Shown here piece by piece: positions 16,844 through 25,943 of a stretch of 61,472 nucleotides of DNA. The notes under the pieces are model-generated. The model was given only the letters and a program-made list of their open reading frames with translations. It made no database searches and was not told where the DNA came from. Made by a program: the position numbers and the translations under genes. Source of the DNA: an uncultured delta proteobacterium (GTDB taxonomy: Bacteria > Myxococcota_A > Polyangia > Polyangiales > Polyangiaceae); NCBI GenBank assembly GCA_903892415.1, contig CAITIQ010000455.1:1-61472 (forward strand), written 5' to 3'. Position 1 is the first letter of the stretch. Each line of letters begins with the position of its first letter.

Positions 16844-18241
16844 ATGCTTCGTCGCTTGAATCGACTCGTTTGGTTGCTTTCCACCTCGTGCCTCCTCGTC
16901 GCTTGCGAGAACGAGTCTTCAACCGAATCGGGGCCCGAACCCGAGCCCACTCCGCAGGCGGTTGGAGCATGCACCTACACCAATCCGTTCTCCAATGCGG
17001 AAGAGTGCAAGCTCTACATAGGAGCCACCTGGACGCTAGAGACAGCTGGAACCGATTGCGAGACGGGCGTGCTGGGCGCACCAGGTACCTTCGCAGAGGG
17101 TGGACAATGCGACTATCCAGCGACGCTCGGGAGCTGTGTAGTAGCAGCAGATACTGTCTACGAGTACGAGCTGGTGTCACCGGGAACCGACAGCTCAGCG
17201 TGCGAGAGTTCGAAGATGGGCTGCGAAGTCTTTGCTCAGGGCATTTTCGAGCCCGGCCTAACCTGCGAGGGCATCGTTGGCGGCGGCGGCGGCAACGCTA
17301 CCGTGTTCGTGCAACCCTATAAGGTCTGCAAAGATCCGCTCGAGGGTGAACCATTGGGGCAAGGGCCCGACGGCCAGGTTTGCACGTGGACCTTGATCTC
17401 TGCGTCTACCGAAGAAGGTAGACGCTATGCCGACTACGCGTCTTGCGAGGACGTGCTGACACAGCGCCCTTACTACGCAACCGCGCCCGCAGGAACCACC
17501 GCGGCGCAGGATCCGCGCCTCAATGACGCAGCCTACGTGGCGGAAGTAGATTGGGCACGCAAGCAGGTCGAAGCCAGTGCATGTATCTGTTGCCACTCCA
17601 ATGCGCTAGCTCCGGAGGGACCATCACAATGGTTCGTTGAAGCAGATGGGATCTGGCTTGATTCGATCTCGGATACGGGCGTCGCCATGATGGCGGGGCT
17701 CGCTGATTCGCGAGCATTTGGCGCCTTTGACCAGGCGGACAACAATGGCTTCGACCGGACGGTGGTAGGCGTACCGACCACTGACAACGAGCGTATGCGT
17801 AGCCTCTTCACGGCTGAGTGGGAGCGAAGAGGCTATTCCCTTGCAGACGCCGAGAGCATTCCAGCGTTCGGTGGACCCTTGGTTGATCAGTTGGAGTATG
17901 TGCCGAGCGCTTGTGAAGCCGGGCAAGGGCTAGCCGCCGACAATACAGTCGAGTGGACGGGCGGAAGTGCTCGCTATCTCTATATCTTAGATCCTATGGC
18001 CGACAATCCGGGAGTACCGCCCAATCTCGATCAGCCCGCCGGAACCCTCTGGTTCGTGGATGTGCCAGATACTGCAGAAGCCTTCTCGAGTGGCATCAAG
18101 TACGGCGAGCTAACCGGGGATATGCGCAAACAGCTGCCTAGCGGCGCCGCTCCGGCGCTCAGCCCTGGGCAGACCTATTACCTCTATGTCCTCTCGGACA
18201 TTGGCATTCCGGTGACTCGCTGCCTGTTCACAGCTCCGTAA
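16844..18241 (+). CDS. Cys-rich lipoprotein with a single CxxCH motif
   Basis: 465 residues from the ATG at 16844 (the frame is open further upstream but lies opposite the UbiB gene). The N-terminus is a clear lipoprotein signal, with the lipobox ending LLVAC (Cys about 19), then a Ser/Glu/Pro linker. The mature protein has many Cys and a CICCH sequence, the CxxCH form that binds c-type haem; nearby is an SNAL segment as in single-haem cytochrome-like domains. A Gly5 run lies near residue 145. Whether haem is really attached is unknown. The 3' end overlaps the convergent gltD by 58 bases. I recognise no named family. Confidence 0.7.
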   Translation: MLRRLNRLVWLLSTSCLLVACENESSTESGPEPEPTPQAVGACTYTNPFSNAEECKLYIGATWTLETAGTDCETGVLGAPGTFAEGGQCDYPATLGSCVVAADTVYEYELVSPGTDSSACESSKMGCEVFAQGIFEPGLTCEGIVGGGGGNATVFVQPYKVCKDPLEGEPLGQGPDGQVCTWTLISASTEEGRRYADYASCEDVLTQRPYYATAPAGTTAAQDPRLNDAAYVAEVDWARKQVEASACICCHSNALAPEGPSQWFVEADGIWLDSISDTGVAMMAGLADSRAFGAFDQADNNGFDRTVVGVPTTDNERMRSLFTAEWERRGYSLADAESIPAFGGPLVDQLEYVPSACEAGQGLAADNTVEWTGGSARYLYILDPMADNPGVPPNLDQPAGTLWFVDVPDTAEAFSSGIKYGELTGDMRKQLPSGAAPALSPGQTYYLYVLSDIGIPVTRCLFTAP

Positions 18242-19701
18242 GGAACTTCAAAGCTGGCTCGAATGGAGCGCGCGCAGTGGCGCCCCTCGGCGATGGCCCA
18301 CACCACCAACGATGGGCCTCGCCGCGCGTCACCCATGGCAAAGACGTTAGGCACATTGGTAACGCCCCGCTCGTCCGCTACCAGCCGCTGGTTAGCCCCC
18401 AACGTCAGGCCTAGATCAGCGTAAAGAGATCGCTTCCACGGACCAACGAATCCCGTGGCGAGCAGGACTAGGTCAGCCCTTATTCGACGTTCCGGGCCTG
18501 CAGCGGAGAAGCTGCCGTCGGGCTTATGCTGTGCGTCGCGCACTACAAGCCATTCAACGCGACCGTGTTCACCCTCGGCGGCGGTGGTCATGAGCCCGTA
18601 CTCGCGTGTGCCTCCTTCTTCATGAGCCGAGGAAGTCCGAAACACCAAAGGCCACTCGGGCCAAGGGTTGTCCTCTCCTCGCGTTGCCCCCGGACGTACC
18701 ATGAGCTCTAGCTGCGAAACGGTAGCGGCCCCCTGACGGAGTGCCGTTCCCAGGCAGTCAGCGCCAGTGTCCCCGCCCCCGAGAATAACGACATGTTTGC
18801 CAGCTGCGGACAGCGTGGGGTCGCTATCGGCCTCGCTTGCGACAAGACGATTCTGTCGCGTCAGATAACGCATTGCTGGAACGACGCCGGTCAGCTCCGC
18901 CCCCGGCACCGCCAGCGGTCGCGATTCAAGCGCGCCCACCGCGAGCGCGATGGCGTCGTATTGCGCAAGCAACTCGGCAGCGCTCAACTCACTACCGACA
19001 TCAACACCACAAACGAAGCGAACGCCATCACGGGCCATTTTGCGAATACGGCGATCGAGATGGGACTTATGCATCTTAAAGTCAGGAATACCATATCGCA
19101 GTAGGCCCCCAGGCTTGTCGTCTCGCTCGAACACGGTCACGTCGAAGCCCAGGTCGCAAAGCTCGGCTGCGCAGGCAAGCCCAGCAGGCCCCGAACCCAC
19201 GATAGCGATGCGACGAGCTGCACGCATGCTCGAGGTGGGAGCAACGCTGATCGGTGGTTCGGCGTCCGCCTCAGCAGCTTGGTCAGCCTCAAGTTGTTCG
19301 GCTCGCTCCGCTAACGAAAGCTCCACCTGTTTGATTGATACTGCATCACCGGAGATCGCCAATACGCAAGCAGCCTCACAGGGGGCGGGGCAGAGTCGAC
19401 CGGTGAACTCGGGAAAGTTGTTTGTCGCGTGGAGCCGCTCTACAGCAGCCTCGAACAGCCCCTGCGAGACGAGACGATTCCACTCGGGAATGAAGTTCCC
19501 GAGCGGACACCCACTGTGACAGAACGGAATACCGCAATTCATGCAGCGAGCAGCCTGCTCAGCCAAGACACTTCCTACTTGAGCCGTCTCGAACTCGAGG
19601 CTGTCCCCAAGTCGCTCTGCAACTGCCCGCTTCTGCGTGCCGATCCTCGGAGTCTCGACGAATGGCAAGTAGCGTTTCTTGGGCTCACTCGGCAGCGACA
19701 T
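18184..19701 (-). CDS. gltD: Glutamate synthase small (beta) subunit
   Basis: GltD delivers NADPH electrons through FAD and Fe-S centres to GltB for glutamate synthesis. The 505-residue protein has the N-terminal Fe-S ligand region (CMNCGIPFCHSGCP, then CPAPCEAAC), an FAD Rossmann motif (IVGSGPAGLACAAE) and an NADPH motif (VILGGGDTGADC), and near the end NVFAMGDARRGPSLVVWA. The ATG has GGAGG about six bases upstream. It overlaps gltB by 17 bases with gltB upstream on the minus strand. The last 15 or so residues are an extension beyond the usual end and overlap the convergent lipoprotein gene. Confidence 0.95.
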   Translation of the reverse strand: MSLPSEPKKRYLPFVETPRIGTQKRAVAERLGDSLEFETAQVGSVLAEQAARCMNCGIPFCHSGCPLGNFIPEWNRLVSQGLFEAAVERLHATNNFPEFTGRLCPAPCEAACVLAISGDAVSIKQVELSLAERAEQLEADQAAEADAEPPISVAPTSSMRAARRIAIVGSGPAGLACAAELCDLGFDVTVFERDDKPGGLLRYGIPDFKMHKSHLDRRIRKMARDGVRFVCGVDVGSELSAAELLAQYDAIALAVGALESRPLAVPGAELTGVVPAMRYLTRQNRLVASEADSDPTLSAAGKHVVILGGGDTGADCLGTALRQGAATVSQLELMVRPGATRGEDNPWPEWPLVFRTSSAHEEGGTREYGLMTTAAEGEHGRVEWLVVRDAQHKPDGSFSAAGPERRIRADLVLLATGFVGPWKRSLYADLGLTLGANQRLVADERGVTNVPNVFAMGDARRGPSLVVWAIAEGRHCARSIRASFEVPYGAVNRQRVTGMPMSERT

Positions 19702-22700
19702 GGGGAACCTCCGAGATCTTTGATTTGACGACGGTGTCCAAAGCGGTGCGGGGTAGCACCTTCACGAACTTAGAAAGGATCTGACTGTCACTTGATATTC
19801 GGCGCGCGAGGCCACTGTTTGTAAGCGCAACATGCTCGTTGAGTAGCGTACAAATCTGGGCAAGGTCGGCTTCATCTGGAGTGGAGGTGGCGACCATCTC
19901 AGGATTACAGCGAGCAGGAAAGGACCCGTCCTCGTCGAGGACATAAGCCACACCGCCGCTCATCCCTGCGCCGAAGTTCCGACCCGTTCGGCCAAGAACT
20001 AGAACGACGCCACCTGTCATGTATTCACAACCGTGCGCGCCGCAACCTTCCACCACTGCGCTCGCACCACTGTTGCGCACGGCAAACCGCTCGCCGGCGC
20101 GCCCGCAAAAGAACGCACGCCCCGACGTGGCACCGTACAGCGCGACATTGCCCACAATGACATTCTTCTCGGCAACGAAGGTAGCGGCGCTCGGCGGCTT
20201 CACCGCGAGGACAGCACCAGAGAGCCCCTTGCCGACATAGTCGTTGGCGTCTCCTTCACACACAATCAGCAAACCTCGCGGCGCAAACGCCCCCAAGCTC
20301 TGTCCAGCTGAGCCGGTCAATTGCACCTGAATCGTGCCTTCGGGTAGACCTTCCTCACCATAGCGCTTGGTCAATTCATGCCCCAAGCGTGTGCCGAGCG
20401 CACGGTCTTGGTTCGTAATGTTGGAATGAATGACCACGGCCTCTCGATAAAAGAGCGCCGGCTCCGCTCCGTTCTGCAGGACTTCCTCAACAGCCGTGAG
20501 GCGACGCTCGTTGATAGGCTGCACCGCAAGGCGCGCGGCAGCCTCCCTGCGCGACCGCAATGCGGTGCTGGTCTCTCCGTCCAAAAGGTGCGCAGCATCA
20601 AGGATCGCACTCAAATCGACTTTAGACGCTTTGGGATGATGGACCTCCCGTTGCGACAGCAGGTCCACTCGCCCAATCAGCTCGTCCATTGAACGGAATC
20701 CGAGTTCAGCCATCATGACGCGTAGCTCCTCGGCGATGAAGCGGAAGAAAGCTACGACGTGCTCAGCCCTACCAGTGAATCGCTCGCGCAGAGTTGGGTT
20801 CTGCGTAGCGATCCCAACTGGGCAGGTATCGAGATGGCAAACTCGCATCATCACACAGCCCATGACTACCAATGGCGCGGTTGCGAACCCAAACTCTTCG
20901 GCGCCCAACAACGCTCCGATGAGCACGTCCCGGGGAGTCTTCATCTGGCCATCTACCTGCAGGACAACCCTGTCCCGCAACCCGTTCCTCACCAGCACCT
21001 GCTGCGCTTCGGCCAACCCGAGCTCCCATGGAGCCCCCGCGTGTCGAATCGATGTAACAGGGCTCGCGCCAGTCCCGCCGTCGTGGCCGGCGATCAAGAC
21101 GACATCGCTTTTTGCCTTGACCACCCCAGCAGCAACAGTCCCGACACCCACCTCCGCTACAAGCTTCACTGAGATCCGCGCGCGCGAATTCGCCGAACGT
21201 AAGTCATAGATGATCTGCGCAAGGTCCTCGATCGAGTAGATGTCATGGTGAGGAGGCGGACTGATCAGCGTTACTCCAGGCGTCGAGTGACGCACCGCAG
21301 CTATATGTGGATACACCTTGTGCCCGGGAAGCTGCCCCCCCTCGCCGGGCTTGGCCCCTTGAGCCATCTTGATCTGCAATTCATCCGCGTGGGTAAGGTA
21401 GTAGCTAGTCACGCCAAAGCGGGCGCTCGCTACTTGCTTGATTGCCGACCTGCGCCAATCGCCGTTGTCGTCACGCTGCATCCGGCGGGAGTCCTCTCCG
21501 CCTTCACCAGAGTTTGAACGACCGCCCAAACGATTCATTGCTATCGCCAGTGTCTCGTGCGCCTCCTGGCTGATGCTCCCAAAGCTCATGGCTCCGGTGG
21601 CGAATCGAGGCAATATCTGCTCGACAGGCTCCACCTCCTCGAGCGGTACGGGTGGGCGTGCCTTTTTGATTGTGACTAGGCTGCGCAAAGTACAAGCCCG
21701 CTCCGCCTGTTCGTCGACGGCACGTGCATAAGCCTTAAACACTTCTCGCTTACGGGTGCGGGTCGCGTGCTGCAGCTTGTAGACGGTCTCCGGGTTGAAC
21801 AGATGAAGCTCCCCATCTTGTCGCCATTCCAGCTGGCCCCCCGTCGTAAGCAGAGGCAACTTCCGACTTTCGTAGGCACGTCGATGATGAGTCAAAGCCT
21901 CAGCGGCTACGTCTCTAACGCCGACCCCGCCGATGCGGGAGGGGGTCTGTGTAAAGTACCGTTCAATCAACTCCGGCCCGAGACCGATTGCCTCGAATAT
22001 CTGCGCACCGCGGTAACTCGCGACGGTGCTGATACCCATCTTGCTCATTACTTTGACGACTCCCTTCTCGATTGCGCGAAGGAAGTTCATGCGCAGCGTC
22101 TCCTCACCGCAGGAGACCGGCACAAAGCCCTTCGCGACCAGGCTGGGTAGTGCGTCCAAGATCAAGTAGGGATTGACGGCGCTAGCCCCGTAGCCGAGCA
22201 GCAACGCAGCCTGATGCACCTCGCGTAATGCTCCCGTCTCAACGATGAGGGTAACCCTGGTACGGCGCTTTTCACGCACGAGATGGTTGTGGAGACCGGC
22301 AACCGCGAGCAAGGCTGGGATGGGCGCAGCGCTGGCGCTTACCGCTCGGTCGGAGAGAACCAGCACTTTGGAGCCATCGGCTATCGCATTGTCAGCCTTT
22401 GCAAAGAGAGCCGACAGAGCAGGCTCCAAGCCTTCACTGCCCTCGTCGACCGGAAAGATCATATCGAGCACTGTTACGCCGAAGGGCCCGTCTCCGAAGT
22501 GCGCAATGCGGCGAAACCGCGCCAGCTCTTCATTATTGAGAAACGGGGTATCACACAGCACGAGGTGCGCACTCTCGGGCCGCGCCTCGAGCAGATTGCC
22601 CTCTGGCCCTACTGCGGTGGCTAAGCTGGTCACCAACTTCTCGCGAATCGCATCGAGCGGTGGGTTTGTCACCTGCGCAAAGAGCTGCTTGAAGTAGTCA

Positions 22701-24265
22701 GAGAGGGGCCGCGGTTGACTCGATAGTATCGCTAGCGCAGCGTCATTACCCATCGAACAGGTTGGCTCCTCACCTTGGGAGGCCATTGGCGCAACCACCA
22801 TCCTCAGCTCCTCCTCGGAGACGCCAAACGCGACCAGTCGTCGCCGAAGTTCCTCTGGCTTCAACACCGGAACCGCATCCCCGGCCGGAAGGCTTGCGAG
22901 CGGAATGAGGTGCTGCCCAAGCCAGGCTGAGTAGGGAGCAGATGCCGCCATCGACGCTTTGATCTCGCTGTCCGGGATAACGCGCCCTTCACGAGTATCG
23001 ACTAAAAACATGTGCCCTGGCATCAACCGTCCCCGTTCAAGGATGCGCTCGGGCGCTACATCGAGCACGCCACTCTCACTCGCCAGCATGATCAAGTCAT
23101 CATCGGTTACGACGTACCGACCGGGCCGAAGCCCATTGCGGTCAAGCACCGCGCCGATCTGAACGCCATCCGTGAAGGAAACACACGCGGGACCGTCCCA
23201 AGGCTCGATCAAGCAGGCGTGAAATTGGTAGAACGCCCGAAGCTCCGGAGATAGTGCTGTATTGTGTTCCCAGGCTTCGGGTAGCAACATCAGCATCGCG
23301 TGGGCGAGGGAGCGTCCGGACCTTACTAACAGCTCGAGGACGCTATCGAGACACGCCGAGTCGCTGAGGCCTTCATGAACGATGGGCAGAATCTTCTCGA
23401 TGTCTGCGCCAAACAGCGGCGAGGCGAGAAGCGCCTCTCGAGCGCGCATCCAATTCACGTTACCGCGCAATGTATTGATTTCGCCGTTGTGAGCGATAAG
23501 CCGATAGGGATGAGCGAGTTCCCAGCTCGGGAAGGTGTTCGTCGAAAAGCGGGAATGGAAGAGCGCAATGGCCGATTCCGTCTTCGGATCCGTTAAGTCT
23601 CCGAAATACTCGCGCACCTGCCGGGGCGTAAGCATACCCTTGTACACTAACGTGCGAGAGGAGAGACTCGCGATATGAAAGTACTGACGGTCATCAATGC
23701 CGCTCGACTTGATGGCGACCTGGAACCGTTTGCGCACTACAAACAGGCGCCTCTCGAATGCATCCTCTGAAACACCCTCCTGCGCTGGTGCGAGGAAGAC
23801 GTGATCCATGGTCGGCTCGACAGAGCGCGCGGTAGAGCCAAGCTCACGATTGTCGGTTGGGACGCGGCGCCAACCGAGTAAACGCAGCCCTTCCTGCCTC
23901 GCGATCATCGCGAAGATAAGCTTGGCTAAAGCACTAGCTTGAACGTCTTGGCTGCCCATGAATAGGCCAACCGCGTATCCGCCCTCCGCTGGGAGCTTCG
24001 GGACAGGCTTGCCCTCATGCTCAATCCGTCCCATGGCGGCTTCACGCTGAAAGAGTCGATCCGGAACCTGCAGCAAGATGCCTGCACCATCCCCCGACTC
24101 AGCCTCGCGTCCCGAAGCGCCCCGATGCTCCAGCCGCTCTAGCGCCAGGAGCGCGCGGTCGACGATCGAGTGCGAGCGATGCCCCTTCTTGTGGACCAGG
24201 AACCCAACTCCACACGCGTCCTTCTCGAAGGCAGGCTCATGCAGCGGTGACAGCTTGCGAATCAT
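19685..24265 (-). CDS. gltB: Glutamate synthase large (alpha) subunit
   Basis: GltB makes two glutamates from glutamine and 2-oxoglutarate. About 1526 residues from the ATG at 24265; a start 13 codons upstream is possible. The class II amidotransferase nucleophile follows a short propeptide in FEKDACGVGF. The central and FMN-binding regions include HDGGTGASPVTS, and the 3Fe-4S ligands are in CVMMRVCHLDTCPVGIATQ. The C-terminal beta-helix has a VEGCGAHGCEYMTGG repeat region. It is upstream of gltD and overlaps it, as in most GOGAT operons. Length and motifs are complete, so the enzyme is probably functional. Confidence 0.95.
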   Translation of the reverse strand: MIRKLSPLHEPAFEKDACGVGFLVHKKGHRSHSIVDRALLALERLEHRGASGREAESGDGAGILLQVPDRLFQREAAMGRIEHEGKPVPKLPAEGGYAVGLFMGSQDVQASALAKLIFAMIARQEGLRLLGWRRVPTDNRELGSTARSVEPTMDHVFLAPAQEGVSEDAFERRLFVVRKRFQVAIKSSGIDDRQYFHIASLSSRTLVYKGMLTPRQVREYFGDLTDPKTESAIALFHSRFSTNTFPSWELAHPYRLIAHNGEINTLRGNVNWMRAREALLASPLFGADIEKILPIVHEGLSDSACLDSVLELLVRSGRSLAHAMLMLLPEAWEHNTALSPELRAFYQFHACLIEPWDGPACVSFTDGVQIGAVLDRNGLRPGRYVVTDDDLIMLASESGVLDVAPERILERGRLMPGHMFLVDTREGRVIPDSEIKASMAASAPYSAWLGQHLIPLASLPAGDAVPVLKPEELRRRLVAFGVSEEELRMVVAPMASQGEEPTCSMGNDAALAILSSQPRPLSDYFKQLFAQVTNPPLDAIREKLVTSLATAVGPEGNLLEARPESAHLVLCDTPFLNNEELARFRRIAHFGDGPFGVTVLDMIFPVDEGSEGLEPALSALFAKADNAIADGSKVLVLSDRAVSASAAPIPALLAVAGLHNHLVREKRRTRVTLIVETGALREVHQAALLLGYGASAVNPYLILDALPSLVAKGFVPVSCGEETLRMNFLRAIEKGVVKVMSKMGISTVASYRGAQIFEAIGLGPELIERYFTQTPSRIGGVGVRDVAAEALTHHRRAYESRKLPLLTTGGQLEWRQDGELHLFNPETVYKLQHATRTRKREVFKAYARAVDEQAERACTLRSLVTIKKARPPVPLEEVEPVEQILPRFATGAMSFGSISQEAHETLAIAMNRLGGRSNSGEGGEDSRRMQRDDNGDWRRSAIKQVASARFGVTSYYLTHADELQIKMAQGAKPGEGGQLPGHKVYPHIAAVRHSTPGVTLISPPPHHDIYSIEDLAQIIYDLRSANSRARISVKLVAEVGVGTVAAGVVKAKSDVVLIAGHDGGTGASPVTSIRHAGAPWELGLAEAQQVLVRNGLRDRVVLQVDGQMKTPRDVLIGALLGAEEFGFATAPLVVMGCVMMRVCHLDTCPVGIATQNPTLRERFTGRAEHVVAFFRFIAEELRVMMAELGFRSMDELIGRVDLLSQREVHHPKASKVDLSAILDAAHLLDGETSTALRSRREAAARLAVQPINERRLTAVEEVLQNGAEPALFYREAVVIHSNITNQDRALGTRLGHELTKRYGEEGLPEGTIQVQLTGSAGQSLGAFAPRGLLIVCEGDANDYVGKGLSGAVLAVKPPSAATFVAEKNVIVGNVALYGATSGRAFFCGRAGERFAVRNSGASAVVEGCGAHGCEYMTGGVVLVLGRTGRNFGAGMSGGVAYVLDEDGSFPARCNPEMVATSTPDEADLAQICTLLNEHVALTNSGLARRISSDSQILSKFVKVLPRTALDTVVKSKISEVPHVAAE

Positions 24266-24388
24266 CGTATCAACGCAATAACGCGTCGCGGCATGATGCG
24301 GCAACTACCTTGTGCGCCTACAAATCCCTACCCCGACGCTATCGCGGACGGATGGCCCGAGTGATCTGCAGCTGGCCCCAATCCACTA

Positions 24389-24438
24389 GCAGGTCGCCAA
24401 TTACTAGCGCAGCCTGCGCTCGCTAGCAGGCGACCTGC
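24389..24438. terminator. Long nested inverted repeat, possible bidirectional terminator
   Basis: Outer perfect arms of 10 bases, GCAGGTCGCC (24389-24398) and GGCGACCTGC (24429-24438), enclose an inner stem AGCGCA/TGCGCT (24406-24411 and 24415-24420). It overlaps the last codons and stop of the DUF2325 gene. In RNA it would be a strong two-stage hairpin. No T tract follows, so factor-independent termination is uncertain. Confidence 0.45.
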
Positions 24439-24719
24439 ATCGCGTCCGAACGCTCGCCCAGCTTTCGCTTCAGGTCAGCACCTGAGCGACAGAACAAAAG
24501 CGGAATACCCCGCGCCTCGGCTTGGAGCCGGACGCTCTCCGACAATGGGTGACTCACGCGATCCCAAACAATGACGATTAAATCGACCCCCGTGGGAATG
24601 GCCCGCCGCGCCTCTTTGGGCTTTCGCCCATGCCAGTGGGCGGAGAAGGTGATTGCTGCCTCCTCCAAAGCTTTGGCGAATGCATCCGTCCGATCACCAC
24701 CAACCACGAGAGCTTTCAT
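24423..24719 (-). CDS. DUF2325-family protein
   Basis: A 98-residue cytosolic protein. It starts VVGGDRTDAFAKALEEA, followed by SAHWHGRKP, an IPTGVDLIVIVWDRVSHP stretch and a C-terminal FCRSG. This is the DUF2325 pattern, a Rossmann-like small domain with conserved His-x-Gly-Arg and Ser-His that may bind a metal or a small ligand; function unknown. GGAGG precedes the ATG. It starts 33 bases downstream of the peroxiredoxin gene on the same strand, so the two are probably one operon. The coupling suggests a redox or stress role, but that is inference. Confidence 0.7.
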   Translation of the reverse strand: MKALVVGGDRTDAFAKALEEAAITFSAHWHGRKPKEARRAIPTGVDLIVIVWDRVSHPLSESVRLQAEARGIPLLFCRSGADLKRKLGERSDAMQVAC

Positions 24720-24752
24720 TGTTCCTCCGTCTGTTATTGCGGACAGCAGTCA

Positions 24753-25391
24753 CTACTTGTTTGGTTGAGGGGTCAGCCGCAAGTACGGCCTGACGGCAGT
24801 AAAGCCTTTGGGGAACTTCTTTGCGATCAGCTCGGGGTCCTGCAGCGAGGGAACGATCACCACGTCATCTCCGTCCTTCCAGTTGACTGGAGTCGCCACC
24901 GAGTGACTATCCGTGAGCTGTAACGAGTCGACCAAACGCAAAATCTCGTCGAAGTTACGACCGGTGCTTGCCGGGTAGGTGATAATCGCGCGGACCTTTC
25001 GATTGGGGTCGATCACGAACACCGAGCGGACCGTCAGCGTATCGTTCGCCTCGGGATGAATCATGTCGTAGAGGTTCGAGATCGTTCGGTCGGCGTCGGC
25101 AAATATTGGGTAATTCACCTTCGTCGCCTGAGTCTCCTCGATGTCGGATATCCACCTTTGGTGGGACTCAACCGGGTCCACCGAGAGGGCGGCGACCTTC
25201 ACGTTCCTCCGATCGAACTCGGGCTTGAGCTTGGCCGCAGCACCGAGCTCGGTGGTGCAAACGGGAGTGAAATCCTTCGGGTGTGAGAACAGTATTCCCC
25301 ACGAAGTTCCGAGCCATTCGTGGAAGTTGAGCCGGCCAACCGTTGAATCTTGTGAGAAGTCGGGGGCAAGACTGCCGAGACGAAGAGTCAT
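24753..25391 (-). CDS. 1-Cys peroxiredoxin (Prx6-type)
   Basis: A 212-residue cytosolic peroxidase that reduces hydrogen peroxide, organic hydroperoxides or peroxynitrite. The peroxidatic Cys lies in FTPVCTTE, with the supporting Thr and the distant Arg in the family's TVRSVFVID stretch. The C-terminal extension, with a TPVNWKDGDDVVI segment, is typical of the Prx6 (1-Cys) class rather than AhpC. The ATG at 25391 has AAGGAG upstream; an adjacent GTG is an alternative. The gene leads an apparent operon with the DUF2325 gene. A palindrome lies 67 bases upstream of the start and could be its operator. Confidence 0.93.
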   Translation of the reverse strand: MTLRLGSLAPDFSQDSTVGRLNFHEWLGTSWGILFSHPKDFTPVCTTELGAAAKLKPEFDRRNVKVAALSVDPVESHQRWISDIEETQATKVNYPIFADADRTISNLYDMIHPEANDTLTVRSVFVIDPNRKVRAIITYPASTGRNFDEILRLVDSLQLTDSHSVATPVNWKDGDDVVIVPSLQDPELIAKKFPKGFTAVRPYLRLTPQPNK

Positions 25392-25457
25392 CACTAGCTC
25401 CTTCTGATTACTATTGCACCATCATGTCCAATATTGCAGACACTCGCGAGTTAAATC

Positions 25458-25480
25458 CTTCGTCGATTAAATCGACGAAG
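25458..25480. promoter_or_regulatory. 23-base near-perfect palindrome upstream of the peroxiredoxin gene
   Basis: CTTCGTCGATT and AATCGACGAAG form perfect 11-base arms around one A. It sits in the 228-base region between the minus-strand peroxiredoxin gene and the plus-strand dioxygenase-fragment gene, 67 bases from the former. The symmetry and AT-rich centre fit a protein-dimer operator better than a hairpin. It does not match the OxyR ATAG-N7-CTAT pattern. No regulator gene is adjacent. Confidence 0.5.
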
Positions 25481-25619
25481 AACCTAGTGCGTTCGCTCGA
25501 CTAACGCGCGAATGCGGTTTCGGGCCCGTACCGTAGTCCCATCCTTAGAAAGACGCCTGCAAAGCTGCTTCGGCTTGTTTTCTTGGACGACCACGAGCCA
25601 CATCCGCTATATTGGATCC

Positions 25620-25943
25620 ATGTCCGCAGACAATGTTGAGACACAGGGGTGGCTCCGACGTGAGAGCCCTATCTTTCAGGGCAACGCCCGAGACTTTCTG
25701 ATCCGCTACTCCTATTTCACTTTGGCCCCGCACAGTCTCCCCTTCGCTAGGATGGAAGGGTTTTACAGAGCCTATGATCGCTTCGCCCGTCTGGTTCGCA
25801 ACCCAGCGAACCAACGTCGCTTCCTCCTGCGAGAGGGCGACTATCTAATCTACGACAACCATCGAATGCTGCACGCCCGAACCTCCTTCTCGGGTCCGCG
25901 TTGGATGCGTGGTGTGTACTTCAACCCTAGGGTCGGTACCTGA
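25620..25943 (+). pseudogene. C-terminal fragment of a gamma-butyrobetaine-hydroxylase-type dioxygenase
   Basis: About 107 residues from an ATG at 25620. The sequence matches the C-terminal part of TauD/BBOX-type 2-oxoglutarate dioxygenases: FYRAYDRFARLV, then LREGDYLIYDNHRMLHAR (the last iron-ligand His and the following Arg) and RWMRGVYFN. The N-terminal half with the His-x-Asp iron pair is absent, and only about 230 bases separate the frame from the next gene, too few to hold it. It is probably a truncated, inactive remnant. Its stop shares one base with the start of the cystathionine beta-synthase gene (TGATG). A TTGGAC/TATATT pair lies just upstream but with a long 19-base spacer. Confidence 0.6.
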
